Made by a program: the position numbers and the translations under genes
From: Tulasnella sp. 424
Taxonomy: Eukaryota; Basidiomycota; Agaricomycetes; Cantharellales; Tulasnellaceae
Direction of reading: 5' to 3'
Length of the DNA: 64,000 nt
NCBI GenBank assembly: GCA_019633425.1
Contig: WSUB01000145.1
Span: forward strand, 38,798-102,797
Notes under the pieces: generated by a model
The model's database searches: none
What the model was told of the DNA's origin: nothing
Seen by the model: only the letters and a program-made list of their open reading frames with translations
Shown: positions 32,341 to 43,882 of the stretch, piece by piece
Layout: each line of letters opens with the position of its first letter
Numbering within the stretch: the first letter of the stretch is position 1

Positions 32341-35300
32341 ATGGCACAAGACGACAACCACGATGCGGGGCCTTCCGCGTTGCTTGGCTCACCGTCCGAT
32401 TCGGACCACGATACCTCCTCCGATGGGTTCCCGCCGAGCGCTAAGCTGGTACGTCCTTCCCGAGCCTCAAGGGCAATTTCAGCGACTCAATGAAACAAAT
32501 TTTCCTCACAGAGGGATAAACTCAAGAAGCTTGCGGATCAGCGACTTAATCTCTCCTCTATCGAATTCTTGAACGGCGCTCCCGAGTTCCATGGAGGATT
32601 TGCAATAGTTTCACGAGCCCTTTTGGTCTCTCCCTCCAGTAATCAAGACAGAGCGGGCCAATCTAATTCAACCACAAATGACGGTCTCAACTCACCTGGT
32701 CCCCCTGGAGAAGGGTCTCGGCAGCGGAAGGTCGGTGCTCCTCTGCCTTCCTGGCCATTGACAGTGACGAGGAGCAGCTCATCGATCCAACCTTACAGGA
32801 TGTAGCAGTGAAGAAAATGAAGATATCAGATGACACAGCGCCAGAGCGGATATTAGGGGTAAGAGGACTCCGACCAATCACGTAGTGGTTCCAACGCTAA
32901 GGTCTTTCGGTGCAGTTGGCCCTCAGGGAAGCCGAGTTTTTGGTCGGACTTTCTCACGAAAACATTATTAAGCTCGAAGGATTCGTCGAGGACTTGTCCA
33001 ATGGCAAGGATGTCGTATGGCTGGTCTTTCCCTGGGCGGACAACGGACACTTGAAGAACTTTATCGCGTCAGCAGAATGGGAGATCCCCGAACGAATCTC
33101 GCTGGTACGGTCTAACATCCTTTTCTTCCACTTACCGCTGACACTCTGCATTCCAGATTTACGACGTGGCTAGAGGAGTCAAATACCTCCATAGCCAACA
33201 ACCCCCAATCCGCCACGGCGACCTCAAATCTGTATGTTCTGAGAGCATCGTATTGAACCACTGGCAAACATCGCTCCGACCTTGCAGATAAACATATTGA
33301 TCAACTCCGAGTGCCGCGCAGTCATTACCGACTTTGGATCCGCTCGCCGTCAAACAACCGAGGATCTAGGCAACGAGGCGAGTCAAGCTGGAAACCAACC
33401 GCAACCAGCCCTGTCGCTTGAACCAAGGCCTTGCGGTCCAACCAATACATTGTGCATAACACTGACAGGAGATCATTACACCCTTCGATGGGCCGCTCCG
33501 GAACTGTTGAACGAGGGGAAAGGCACCCTTGCGAGCGATATCTGGGCGTTGGGATGTGTAGTGTACGAGGTAAAGTTCAACTTCGACGTTATTGACAAGC
33601 AAGTCTCAAACATGAGCTTTGGAATAGGTAATGACCAACTCAATTCCGTTTCAAGATGTAGTGCAGGAGGCCACCGTTATAATGAGGGTTGTTATGGGAG
33701 ACCTCCCGTCCATCACTGACAGCGCTCGCCTGTCATTGATTCGGGCACTCTGTTCCGTCGTGCTTGCCTGCTGGAGCATGGACCCCCGGAAACGACCGAC
33801 TGCGGAGGATTGCCAAAATTCAATCCATTGGATGGTGAGTCATGGTGGTTGTGGGTCAATTAAAAGGAATTGACCAAGGTTTGATATAGCCTATGATTAA
33901 GCCAGACCCGATACGGACCGCGGATGCAGCCGCTTGTAGGGCTCGCTCTCCAGCGCTTCTGATGCAACTGGGATCGATGCACGTGCGGCAGGGTGACTAT
34001 CCGAACGCGCTAGACTTCTTCAACAACGCCCTGTGTAGCTACGGAGATGTCGGCGACAGCAAAGGAAAGGCGGCAGCGCTGGCTGTGGTGGCGCAGGTAC
34101 ATCGACTTCAACACGAGTACAGCCAGGCCGTGAAATTCTACAACCAGGCCCTCCAAATCTGCTCCGAAATCGGTGACAGTAAAGAGAGAGCCAATGCTCT
34201 TGGTGGTCTCGCTGAGGTGTGTCGGCTTCAAAACGAGTACAGCCGGGCCATCGCGTTCTACACCGAGGCCCTCCAGCTCCGCGCCGACGTCGGCGACAAG
34301 CAAGGAAGAGCCGACGCTCTTTCGGGTCTTGCTGACGTGCATCGGCTTCGAAACGAGTACAGCCCCGCCATCGGATTCTACACCGAGGCCCTCCAAGTCT
34401 GCACCGAGATCGGCGACAAGCAAGGGCGAGCCTACGCTCTTGCGGGTCTCGCTGACGTGCATCGGCTTCGAAACGAGTACAGCCAGGCCGTCACATTCTA
34501 CACCGAAGCCCTCCAAATCCGCACCGACATCGGTGACAAGCGAGGGAGAGCCTACGCCCTGTTTGGTCTCGCTGACGTGCACCGGGTTCGAAATGAGTAC
34601 AGCCAGGCCGTCGCGTTCTACACGGAGGCCCTCCAACTCCGCACCAGCATCGGTGACAGGCAAGGGAGAGCCTATGCTCTTTGGGGTCTCGCTCACATGC
34701 ATCGGCTTCAAGACAAGTACAGCCAGGCCGTTTCCTTCTATACCGAGGCCCTCCAAATCCGCACGGACATCGGTGACAGGCAAGGGAGAGCCTACGCTCT
34801 TTGGGGTCTCGCTGAGGTGCATCGGCTTCAAGACGAGTACAGCCAGGCCTCCAAACTCTTCTCTGAGGCCCTCCAAATCTGCACCGACATCGGCGACAGG
34901 CGAGGGAGAGCCAATGCTGTTTCGGCCCTCGCTCACGTGCATCGGCTTCAAAAGGAGTACGGTCAGGCCGTCGCATACTACACCGAGGCCCTCCAAGTCC
35001 GCACCGAGATCGGCGACAGGCGAGGGAGAGCCAACGCTCTTTCGGGTCTCGCTGAGGTGCATCGGATTCAAAGGGAGTACACCCAGGCCACCAGACTCTT
35101 CTCTGAGGCCCTCCACATCTGCACCGACATCGGCGACAGATATGGGAGAGCCATTGCTTTGCGGGATCTCGCCCACGTGCATCGCCTTCAAAACGAGTAT
35201 AGCCAAGCCAACACGCTCTTTTCCAAGGCCCTGGAAACCTTTACCGACATTGGGTCCCTATCCGGCAGAGCCAAATCTTTGTCCGGCCTTGGTGACCTGC

Positions 35301-35437
35301 ATCGCGATCAGGGCAACTACAGGGAAGCAATTGGCCCTTATTCAGCAGCAGCAGAAGTCTTCGAGCAAATCGGAAATACTCGAAAAGCCGCTTACGCTTT
35401 GAATGAAGCTGCTAAAATCCGTCAATTATCCACGTGA
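32341..35437 (+). CDS. Kinase-TPR protein, copy F
   Basis: Exons: 32341-32448, 32512-32730, 32799-32858, 32916-33104, 33157-33231, 33288-33569, 33628-33834, 33890-35437; 895 residues, open. Motifs: HGGFAIVSRA (Thr to Ile in the usual GFATV), VAVKKM, LREAEFL, HGDLKSINIL, ITDFGSAR, WAAPELL, SDIWALGC, DPRKRPTAEDC. The activation segment (RQTTEDL..., ALSLEP) is of the A/B/C type while the C-terminal TPR end (RDQGNYREAI) and 3' flank are of the E/H type, so the gene is a mosaic. About 12 TPR units, all multiples of 120 nt. The unusually long open frames on the opposite strand and in another + frame across exon 8 are by-products of the repeats. Confidence 0.9.
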
Positions 35438-35780
35438 GAAGAATCTACGTAGTTGTTCTTCGAGACATTCGAGATTCGGGGAGATCGATGTTTGATTTGA
35501 GACGGAAATCCACGTCACGCACGCGATGCACGAATTTCGTTGCCGTATGGTCTGTTGGTTGAATTGTTCACTCTTTGTCCCCATCATCCTTTATTGTACG
35601 CTTAGCTAGAAGTGTTTCATCAATTTCCGATTGCTATCGGCTGTCCCCCAACCTATCCCAAATACATGTGGTGAACGCTACAAATGTCCTAGTCGTTTGA
35701 GAAAGGAAACAACGGATCCAGAAGAATGCATAGAGAGAGTCTGATCGGTCAACTCCGTCCCTTTATACGCCTTTAGCAAC
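35438..35780. other. 3' flank shared by copies E, F and H
   Basis: Collinear with 29049-29370. No gene seen. Confidence 0.5.
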
Positions 35781-35784
35781 CGCC

Positions 35785-36178
35785 GCTTCCAGGACCTGCT
35801 TCGCCACCCCATCCATCACCGACTGTACTTCACCGACAGCCTGCAAGTTTCCGAGAGGTCCACTCCTGAGCGTCGTTGGCGAGCCAGAGTCTCCATCAGC
35901 GCTGACGGAAGGGCTGAGCTAGGATCTTGAGGTTCAAGGCATCGGCGATTTGGTGAAAGGATGTGAGGGGCCCGAATACGCTGTGCGGTGTTGAGCAGGT
36001 TGAGCAGATAAAATGAGCCATGCTGGGAAGGAGGACGATGATATACGCGTGTTCGATCAGAAAAGATGCGGGCGTCGGAAATGGGACGGTAGCGTACCGG
36101 AACGTCGACCTTGCGGAACGTAGCAACGCCTTTCTTGGTGTCGATTAGGGCAACGTCTTGAGGTGTCGATTCAAATTA
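35785..36178 (-). pseudogene. IND1: IND1 relic (S6), C-terminal third
   Basis: Minus strand keeps the QDVALID patch (about 36160), [18 protein letters not shown] and SICSTCSTPHSVFGP-like residues near 36000. A deletion near 35915 removes the Ile-Ala-Pro stretch, and the N-terminal two thirds are absent. Confidence 0.72.
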
Positions 36179-36375
36179 CAGCATAATAACATCGTGTTCG
36201 AACCATGACCTGTTTTGGTCTTCCCCGAGGCCAACGGCCCCTTGCGATGTGCCCTTCCCGTGAATGTGGCAGTACCACCCAGGCTTTCAAAGGAGAGAAA
36301 GCGAACAGTCCCGATCATATATTCAGCCAAGAGTACGCAAGAGTGAATTGGAGACTTACTTACATTACCCTAATG

Positions 36376-36982
36376 TTATGGGACGACCTCCAAGTAACCC
36401 TGGACGACGAGATGCTCGACATGAGATCTAGCAGCTTGGTATCTTTGGCCGAGCTTGAGCGCAAAAGTTCCGCTTTTCGTCTGCACGGTCCCACACATTC
36501 CTTTACAACCACCACGTTGACTCTCATATCTCGCGAGAGAACGGTAATGCCTTGAGCCAGGTCCAACACATCCAACCCTTCATTGCGAATATTGGAAGCC
36601 GAGGCGGTGTAGCGTCACAGAAATTCGACCTCATGTGGAGATAGCTTGGACCAAATTTCGGGGTCGGTGAGGATGTGAGGAAGGGCGCCTCCAACGGACC
36701 AGTAGAGCTGCTTGAGGCGTTCGATGCGGTGGGTATGATACGCGAGTAAGCAGGGCTTACTTCGGCGGATTGCAATGTGATACACTGTTGATGCACCGAG
36801 AACTTGTTAGGACGGCGTTAGGGCATTGGTATCGGGGCCGACGGCTTCCGCAGATCGCTTAGAAGCGTTCGGACCTCGAGTTGGACATTGCGGACGAGTT
36901 GATCATTGTATTTGTAGAGAGTTTCAGTCTGAGAGGATCGTTTCAACTCGACGACGAGCGCGAAAGCTTGGTATCTGAACAT
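36376..36982 (-). pseudogene. PSF1: PSF1 relic (S6), nearly full length
   Basis: Starts at the ATG complementary to 36980-36982 (MFRYQAFALVVELKRSSQTE), continues TLYKYNDQLVRNVQLEVRTL, loses one base after DLRK, and has TAA in place of a Gln codon before QVL. Downstream LAYHTHRIERLKQLYWSVGG and the C-terminal VEHLVVQGYLEVV with stop at 36376 are present. The interval 36180-36375 is a conserved untranslated-looking stretch shared with 43720-43850 and 52240-52385. Confidence 0.82.
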
Positions 36983-37640
36983 ACTTGGGGAGTGGCAAAG
37001 GCAGAAGGGCTTTAGGCCGGCCGGAGCGTTATCTCCGTGGAGCCGAACTGAACTTCCAGACTGACGTCACGTCCCTCACTCACGATGGACGAGAACCAAG
37101 GGAGTACCGCCCGGAACGCATGCAAATGGTTGACTGCTAGCTCCTTTCCAACTCCCGAGTCCCAATAATTTCCCTGCGAACTTCTCGCCGTATGACCGGC
37201 TTTGCGGACCGAGGGACTATGTTTCCTTTTTTGGAAGGTGGATAGAGTGAGGTTGCATTGTCTCCACTCAGGGTCGTGCAATAGAACACTTCCATTGGGC
37301 TGTACAGCGCTCTGAGACACGTCCCAATATGTAGCTCGAGGAGGGGAATGCTTGACCTCCGTTCCACCTGCACTGATATCATGTATATATTTGGTGCGCC
37401 GGCATCCATGCCAAAACGTCTCTTGCCAGGCTTGCTGGCTCCAACCAGATGCGAAAGTGATCCTACAGGATGCAGTGACATACGACTACCTCGTCCTCCT
37501 CTTCGCCCTCCTCGGTCCACCCCATCAGAGGCAGGAACATCCAGTGTCGCACGTCTCCGATTACTCCTCAGTCCGTCGTCCCTGTTCCCTGAGCTCTGGT
37601 AGACCCTGGAACAACTTACCAACGACCGTGATTGCATGAT
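36983..37640. other. Recurrent post-PSF1 module and relic Y (S6)
   Basis: Collinear with 44490-45180. Patch Y at 37440-37560 reads WLQPDAKVILQDAVTYDYLV on the + strand, then shifts frame. A possible small-gene start ATGGACGAG is at 37085. No intact gene. Confidence 0.4.
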
Positions 37641-37960
37641 CGTTCCCGCGGCAGTGACGTGAGCAAAGCTTGATCACTGAACCTGTTTCGCGACGAATCT
37701 CCGCGCACTGCTGAGAGGTGAAGAGCTTGCAAGGCTCGTGAGTCCCTTGGTGTTGGGAAGCGCAGTTTGTTTGGAGATTCCGTCCTTTCGACGGTCTATT
37801 TTTACCGCTGTATCGATGCATCCTGACGGAATATAGTATTTCTGTTTGAAAGGCACTTGTGCTTGGATTCATGGTTTCCTTCAAGCAGGACGGCACCGGT
37901 TGTATTTCTGCCTGTAATAGCCCACCAAATCACGTAATCGACTTAGTATGAGTACTCTCA
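37640..37960 (-). pseudogene. Unidentified relic V (S6)
   Basis: Minus strand reads YVIWWAITGRNTTGAV then shifts frame; aligned with 9680-9951. Unrecognised. Confidence 0.35.
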
Positions 37961-37969
37961 CGCGAGATT

Positions 37970-38803
37970 GATCGGCTTTATACGTTAAATGAGCTGTGAG
38001 TGATGTGGCCCTCCAGGGGAAATGCTGTCGATAGACGTTGCCGGCGCCGCTTGGAAGACTGGGCAAATGGAAGGGCCAAGAGCATAATCTGTAAATGGGA
38101 AAAGCAGACCATGGATCTTATCGCATGATCGATTTCGGCGAAATTTTCTTCACCGCCTTTGTGTCTGGCTGTCTCTGGCTGCGCACTGCACGTTCGCTTT
38201 ATCTTGTGGCGTGCATGACCATGCGAGATGTTGTCAACTTTAGTGACAATGAAACTTCATCTCGCGGACTTTCAAGGAACATCTACGGAAGCTACGGCTA
38301 GTTGTGAAACCGGTTACCGGAGAGCAGCCTCCATTTTTTCACAGAGCTTTCCTACATCCCCAAGGCTACTCCTTGCTCCACTTCCCCGGTCTTCCGAGCA
38401 CCTGACCGTTCATTTTCCTTGCCGTCACTTTCAACAACTATTGCTACGTTAATGGGCGTCGGTGGAGGTGAAGAGGGTGAAAATGCTCAGACGTGGGAAA
38501 GGTGTGTGAACGGAGAGACGCGATCTCCGGTTCCGCAACTAGCTAGAAAAGCGCCCAGCGATAGGACCTATTCGGCGTGCCCACGGTTAGCCCTGCGAAG
38601 AAGGCCAGCTGGGAAGCAAGCTCTCCCTGCTGGATCCGAGAGAACTCCTCCGTCCTTTTATTCCCTTCTCGCCGTTCACGATCCACCAGCCACTTCCTCG
38701 CGAGCACTCCGTCAGCTGCCCCCTCCCTCTAACTCTCTACAAAACCTGTGCAGGAACGGCGACTACTATCATCACCTAGCACCTTCTCGCATAAATATCC
38801 CAT
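37970..38803 (+). promoter_or_regulatory. Upstream region of copy G
   Basis: Closely similar to 9960-10776 (copy C). Conserved motif TTATCTTGTGGCGTGC at 38199-38214, about 600 bp before the ATG. Confidence 0.45.
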
Positions 38804-41783
38804 ATGCAACAAGACGACAATCGAGACGCTAGGCCTTCCGCGTTGCCTGGCTCACCGTCCCATTCGGACCACGATACCTCCCCCGGTGCATTCCCCTCGA
38901 GCGCTAAGCTGGTGCGTCCTTCCTTAGCGACAAAGACAACTTCAATGGCTCACCAAAATTCCTTTTCTTCATAGAGGGAGAAACTCAACAAGCTTGCGAA
39001 TCGGCGACTTGATCTCTCCTCTATCGAATTCGTCGAGGGCGCCCCCGAGTGGCACGGAGGTTTTGCAACAGTTTCACGAGCCCTTTTGATGTCTCCCTCC
39101 GGTGTTCAAGAGAGAACGAGTCTATCCAATCCGACCAACAAGGACGGCCTCGACTCACCTGGCCCTACTGCGGAAGCATCGCAGCAGCGAAAGGTCGGCG
39201 CTCCTCGGCCTTCCTGGCCATTGACAGTGGCGCTGAGCGGCTCATCAATTTGACATTGCAGAATGTAGTAGTTAAGAAAATGAAAATGTCAGATGACCCA
39301 GCGCGGATATTAGGGGTAAGAAAATTCAGACCAATCCCGTAATGGTTTTGGCGCTAAGGTCTTTCGGTTCAGTTAACACTCAGGGAAGCCGAGTTCTTGG
39401 TCGGACTTTCTCACGTAAACGTCATTGAGCTCGAAGGATTCGTCGAGGATCTGTCCAAGGAGGTAGTCTGGCTGGTCTTTCCATGGATGGAGAACGGAAA
39501 CTTGAAAAACTTTATCGCGTCAGCAGAATGGGAGATCCCCGAACGAATCTCGCTGGTACGATCGAACTACCTTCCTTCGACCTACCTCTGACACCTTGCA
39601 TTCCAGATTGATGACGTGGCTAGAGGAGTCGAATGCCTCCATAGCCAACAACCCCCAATCCGCCACGGCGACCTCAAATCTGTATGTTCTGAGAGCGTCG
39701 TATAGAACCACTTACAAACATCGCTCTGACTCTGCAGATAAACATATTGATTAACTCCGAGTACCGCGCGGTAATTACCGACTTCGGATCCGCTCGCCGT
39801 GTCACAACCGAGGATCTGAACAAGCAGATGAGGCAAGCTGAAAACGAACCGCAAGCGGGGTTGTCGCTGGAAGCAAAGTTTGACGAAACTACCAACGCCA
39901 TTAGCATCACGCTGACAAGTGATCAGTACACGCTTCGTTGGGCTGCTCCGGAGCTATTGAGAGAGGAGGAAGCTACCGTTGCAAGCGATACCTGGGCACT
40001 AGGGTGCGTAGCGTATGAGGTAAGGTTCAGGTTACATACATATCGCTGATCGCTATGGCTCAAACATCGACCGCGAAAATAGGTAATGACCAACTCGATC
40101 CCGTTTCAAGACATCAAGGATGCCATCGTCGTCATGCGGATCATCAAGGGAGACCTGCCTTCCATCACCGACAACGCTCGGATGTCACTGATTCAGGCAC
40201 TCTGTTCCATGATACTGGCGTGCTGGAGCATAGACCCGCGGAAACGACCGACTGCTGAGAACTGCCGAGAGTCAATCAAATGGATGGTGAGCAATGGTAA
40301 TTTCGGGTCGACCACGTGCAATTGACCAAATTTGATATAGCCTAGGATTAGGCCAGACCCAATACGGACCATGGATGCCGCCGCTTCTAGGGCTCGTTCT
40401 CCAGCACTTCTGATGCAGCTGGGGGATATGTACCGGCGGCAGGGTGACTACCCGAACGCGTTGCACTTCTTCAATGATGCTCTGGGTAGCTATGGGAATG
40501 TCGGCGACAGCGAAGGGAAGGCGGCGGCGCTGGTTTAGGTGGCGCAAGTGCATCGGCTCCGAAACGAGTACAGTCAAGCCTTGACATTCTACACCGAGGC
40601 CCTCCAAATCCGCACGGACATCGGCGACAGGCAAGGGAGAGCCGACGCTCTTTGGGGTCTCGCTGACGTACATCGACTTCGAAACGAGTACAGCCAGGCC
40701 GTGACATTCTACACCGAGGCCCTCCAAATCCCCACCGACATCGGTGACAAGCAAGGGAGAGCCGACGCTCTTTGGGGTCTCGCTGAGGTGCATCGGGTTC
40801 GGGATGAGTACAGCCAGGCCGTGACATTCTACACCGAGGCTCTCGAAATCCGCACCGACATCGGCGACAGGCAAGGGAGAGCCACTGTTTTACAGGGTCT
40901 CGCTGGCGTGCATCGGGTTCAAAACGAGTACAGTCAAGCCGTGACACTCTACACCGAGGCCCTCGAAATCCGCACCGACATCGGCGATAGGTTTGGGAGA
41001 GCCGATGCTCTACAGGGTCTCGCTGAGGTGCATCGGGCTCAAAACGAGTACAGCCAGGCCGTGAGATTCTACACCGAGGCTCTCGAAATCTGCACCGACA
41101 TCGGCAACAGGCGAGGGAGAGCCGATGCTCTACAGAGTCTCGCTGACGTACATCGACTTCGAAACGAGTACAGCCAGGCCGCGACATTCTACACCGAGGC
41201 TCTCGAAATCCGCACCGACATCGGCGACAGGCAAGGGAGAGCCTTCGCTCTTTGGGGTCTCGCTGAGGTGCATCGGCTTCGAAACGAGTACAGCCAGGCC
41301 GTGACGTTCTACACCGAGGCCCTCGAAATCCGCACCGACATCGGCGACAGGTATGGGAGAGCCCACGCTCTTTGGGGTCTTGCTGAGGTGCATCGGCTTC
41401 GAAACGAGTACAGCCAGGCCGTGGAGTTCTACACCGAGGCCCTCGAAATCCGTACCGACATCGGCGACAGGAAAGGGAGAGCCGTCGCTCTTTGGAGTCT
41501 CGCTGAGGTGCATCGGCTTCAACAACAGTACAGCCAGGCCACCCAACTTTTCTCTGAAGCTCTGCAGATTCAAGTCGATATTGGCGACAGATACGGAGGA
41601 GCCTGGACTCTGATGTGCCTTGCCGACGTCCATCGCGATCAGGACCAGTACGAAGATGCAACACGTCTTTATGAAAAGGCTGCCGGAACTTTTGGAGAAA
41701 TCGGAAGTACTCTGGACGCAAAGAAGGCATTGTCCCGCGCCGCAAGGGCTCGTCAACAGCTCGAACCGACTGCGACTGAATAA
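38804..41783 (+). pseudogene. Kinase-TPR protein, copy G (TAG after kinase domain)
   Basis: Exons: 38804-38911, 38975-39193, 39262-39315, 39373-39555, 39607-39681, 39738-40019, 40083-40286, 40341-41783. All splice sites are intact, phase 0. Kinase motifs: HGGFATVSRA, VVVKKM, HGDLKSINIL, ITDFGSAR, WAAPELL. Codon 441 is TAG (40536-40538) where copies B, D, E and I have CAG. The stop lies after the first TPR helices, so the message would give a complete kinase of 440 residues without the repeats. The remaining frame to 41783 is open and codes about ten more TPR units, so the mutation looks recent. The ATG at the start of exon 8 in other copies is AGG here, consistent with it not being a start codon. 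Pseudogene, truncated kinase-only allele or readthrough are all possible. Confidence 0.78.
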
Positions 41784-41873
41784 TGATGTTTCGGAGAGAC
41801 ATTCTGAGGTCGACCGAGATTTATTTCTTGAAACCCGACTGTAATTCAAGTAACACACGTTCTCGTGCAAATC

Positions 41874-41896
41874 GTAATCTATGTACGGTGCTCTCT
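41874..41896 (+). terminator. Conserved 3'-UTR element, copy G
   Basis: CGTGCAAATCGTAATCTATG then TACG, a slightly diverged form of the element after A, B and D. Confidence 0.35.
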
Positions 41897-41939
41897 GAGA
41901 TGGTGGAACTCCGTACGTCTTGGTTGCGTCCGGTTCTCA

Positions 41940-42060
41940 TCATGCATTCGATTCGATTAGTCTGGGGTACCACGAGCCCAAGTCGTCTTTTATGAAGTCA
42001 TGTAGCTCGCCGGGGAACCCGAAGCTCTGGGGCATCCGTTAACAAGGACTAAAGGAACGA
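41940..42060 (-). pseudogene. Alternative NADH dehydrogenase relic (S7), end fragment
   Basis: Minus strand reads FGFPGELHDFIKDDLGSWYP then RLIESNA and a stop at 41940. The conserved Gly-rich strand before it is destroyed. Same endpoint as after copies A, D and I. Confidence 0.65.
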
Positions 42061-42222
42061 GTGGATGAGATTGCGCCCGCCGCGGGGGGTGATGCTTAAC
42101 TTAATGCGCGAGAGGCACGGATGAATGAGATTCACAAGCAAAGGAAGGACATTCATTACACCGCACTGCGGTTCGAAGTGCATGACCCCATCTAGCGAGC
42201 GTTTTATCGCTCACCTTCAGCC

Positions 42223-43405
42223 CTATCTATCCTTTTTAGCGACGACTGCCTGCAGCACCTGCTTCGCCACACCGTCCATCACCGACTGTGTTTCACCAAC
42301 ACCCTGCACGTTTCCGGTAGGTCCGCTCCTGAGCGTCGTGGGCGAGCCAGAGTCCCCATCAGCACTGAGGGAAGGAGCGATAGGCAGTTCGCCAAGGATT
42401 TTGAGGCTCAAGGCATCGGCCATTTGGTGGAAGGATGTGAGCGGTCAGAATATGTGGTGCGGTTTTGAGCAGGTAAAGTGGGCCATGTTGAGAAGGAGGC
42501 TGATGATCTACGCGTGTTTAAAGCCATCAGAAAAGGTGCGGGTGGCGGAAATGGGGAAGGCAGCGTATCGGAACATCAACCTTGCGGAACATAGCAACGC
42601 CTTTCTTGGCGTCGATTAGGGAAACGTCTTGAGGTGTCGATACGATTACAGCACCTAAACGCGAAAAAGTACGTCAAACTGCCATGGAAAGTGTATCATG
42701 AAATAGTCAAGCGTACCGTCAACTTGCACCAGCTGACCGAGGGTCAACTGGACGTCGCCCGTTCCGAGAGGCATGTCGATGACTAAAATGTCCAAGCCCG
42801 GATGGCCTTCGCCCCCGTGCCCCTCCAGTCAGCATCGAACAGCAACTGTTGAGCAGCGATTTGAACCATTAACCCTCGCCATACGACTACCGTATCCTCC
42901 GTTTGGGGCATCATAAACCCGATAGACAGCACTGCAAACCGTGGTTCGAGAACGGAATGATTGTGCCAGCTGTCAACACAACGAGGGCATCAGTTTAGTC
43001 AAAACGCGCTTGGAGTAGGCTTGAGAGTACGGAGTAGAGGGGCTTTCGGACCTTTAGTTAGCTCCGGTGGTCGGAGTCCCTCTAAGCCCATCAATTTCGG
43101 TACAGAGGGGCCGAAGATGTCCAAATCGAGAAGACTGACTCTTGGATTACGGCCATCTAAGGACTGGCGAATGAGTGCAACTGTAAGGTTGGCTATGCAG
43201 GGGTGATATTTAGTTTCATTTTACTTTGAGGGAAGCCGGCGCTCGATCTTGGCACCTCACCAGCGACCGTACTCTTTTGCCAACTCCTCCTTTCCCACCG
43301 GCGACAGTGACAGCGTGCTTGATGTGAGTAATATGTCATTTAGTTATTGGGCCGGATTTACGGGGTATTGTTGGAGGCGCGCCACGACCTGTATTGAGGA
43401 GTCTG
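42223..43405 (-). pseudogene. IND1: IND1 relic (S7), nearly full length
   Basis: Here the P-loop itself is kept as GGKGGVGK, but the following Ser-Thr is lost and a TAA stands upstream of it (after GPITK). LDLDIFGPSVPKLMGLEG lies at about 43140-43090, [14 protein letters not shown] at about 42780-42730, and the C-terminus AKQVLQAVVAKKDR ends at a stop at 42223. Family role: mitochondrial Fe-S carrier for complex I. Confidence 0.82.
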
Positions 43406-43882
43406 GGTCAAAAATTGCGAAGACGCGGCAGAGGAAAAGAAGATTCACTAGAGGGCTATGTCGGGCAGTTTAAGATGTGTGGAACTACTTGAGCCGTGCG
43501 CTGGACTTTGTTATTCGCAATGCTTGAAGTGTGAAGCTCATCGGGGGCGGGAGGATTGCGGAAGGTTGGAGGAGTTGAACAAATCGACTTCCCCTTTTGG
43601 AAACGCCTCAAAGGGTCATCTTCTCCATTGCTCGGGCTTTTAGCACGGTTACAGCACCCGATAAGTCCACACAGAGATATTTTTCGTCTTCATTTCGTAC
43701 TCAAGTCATTTGAACTCCATAATAACATCGTGTTCGTCGAGGCCAACCCCGCGATATGCCCTTCCCGCGAACGTGGCAGTACCACCCAGGCTTTCAGAAG
43801 AAAGAAAGGGAACAGTCCTGATCACATATTCAGCCTATAGTACGCAAGAGTGAATGGGAGACTTACATACATTACCCTAATG
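43406..43882. other. IND1-PSF1 interval (S7)
   Basis: Collinear with 51931-52427 and partly with 36180-36375. Contains short open frames only. In the ancestral unit this was the region between the two minus-strand genes. Confidence 0.5.

Noticed and set aside
34010..35402. Long open frames antisense to and out of frame with the TPR exon (up to 409 codons), also at 49021-50418, 27538-28538 and 40471-41802
   Set aside because: The 120-bp period is a multiple of three, so a stop-free unit stays stop-free in every frame; compositions are biased and no family is recognisable.
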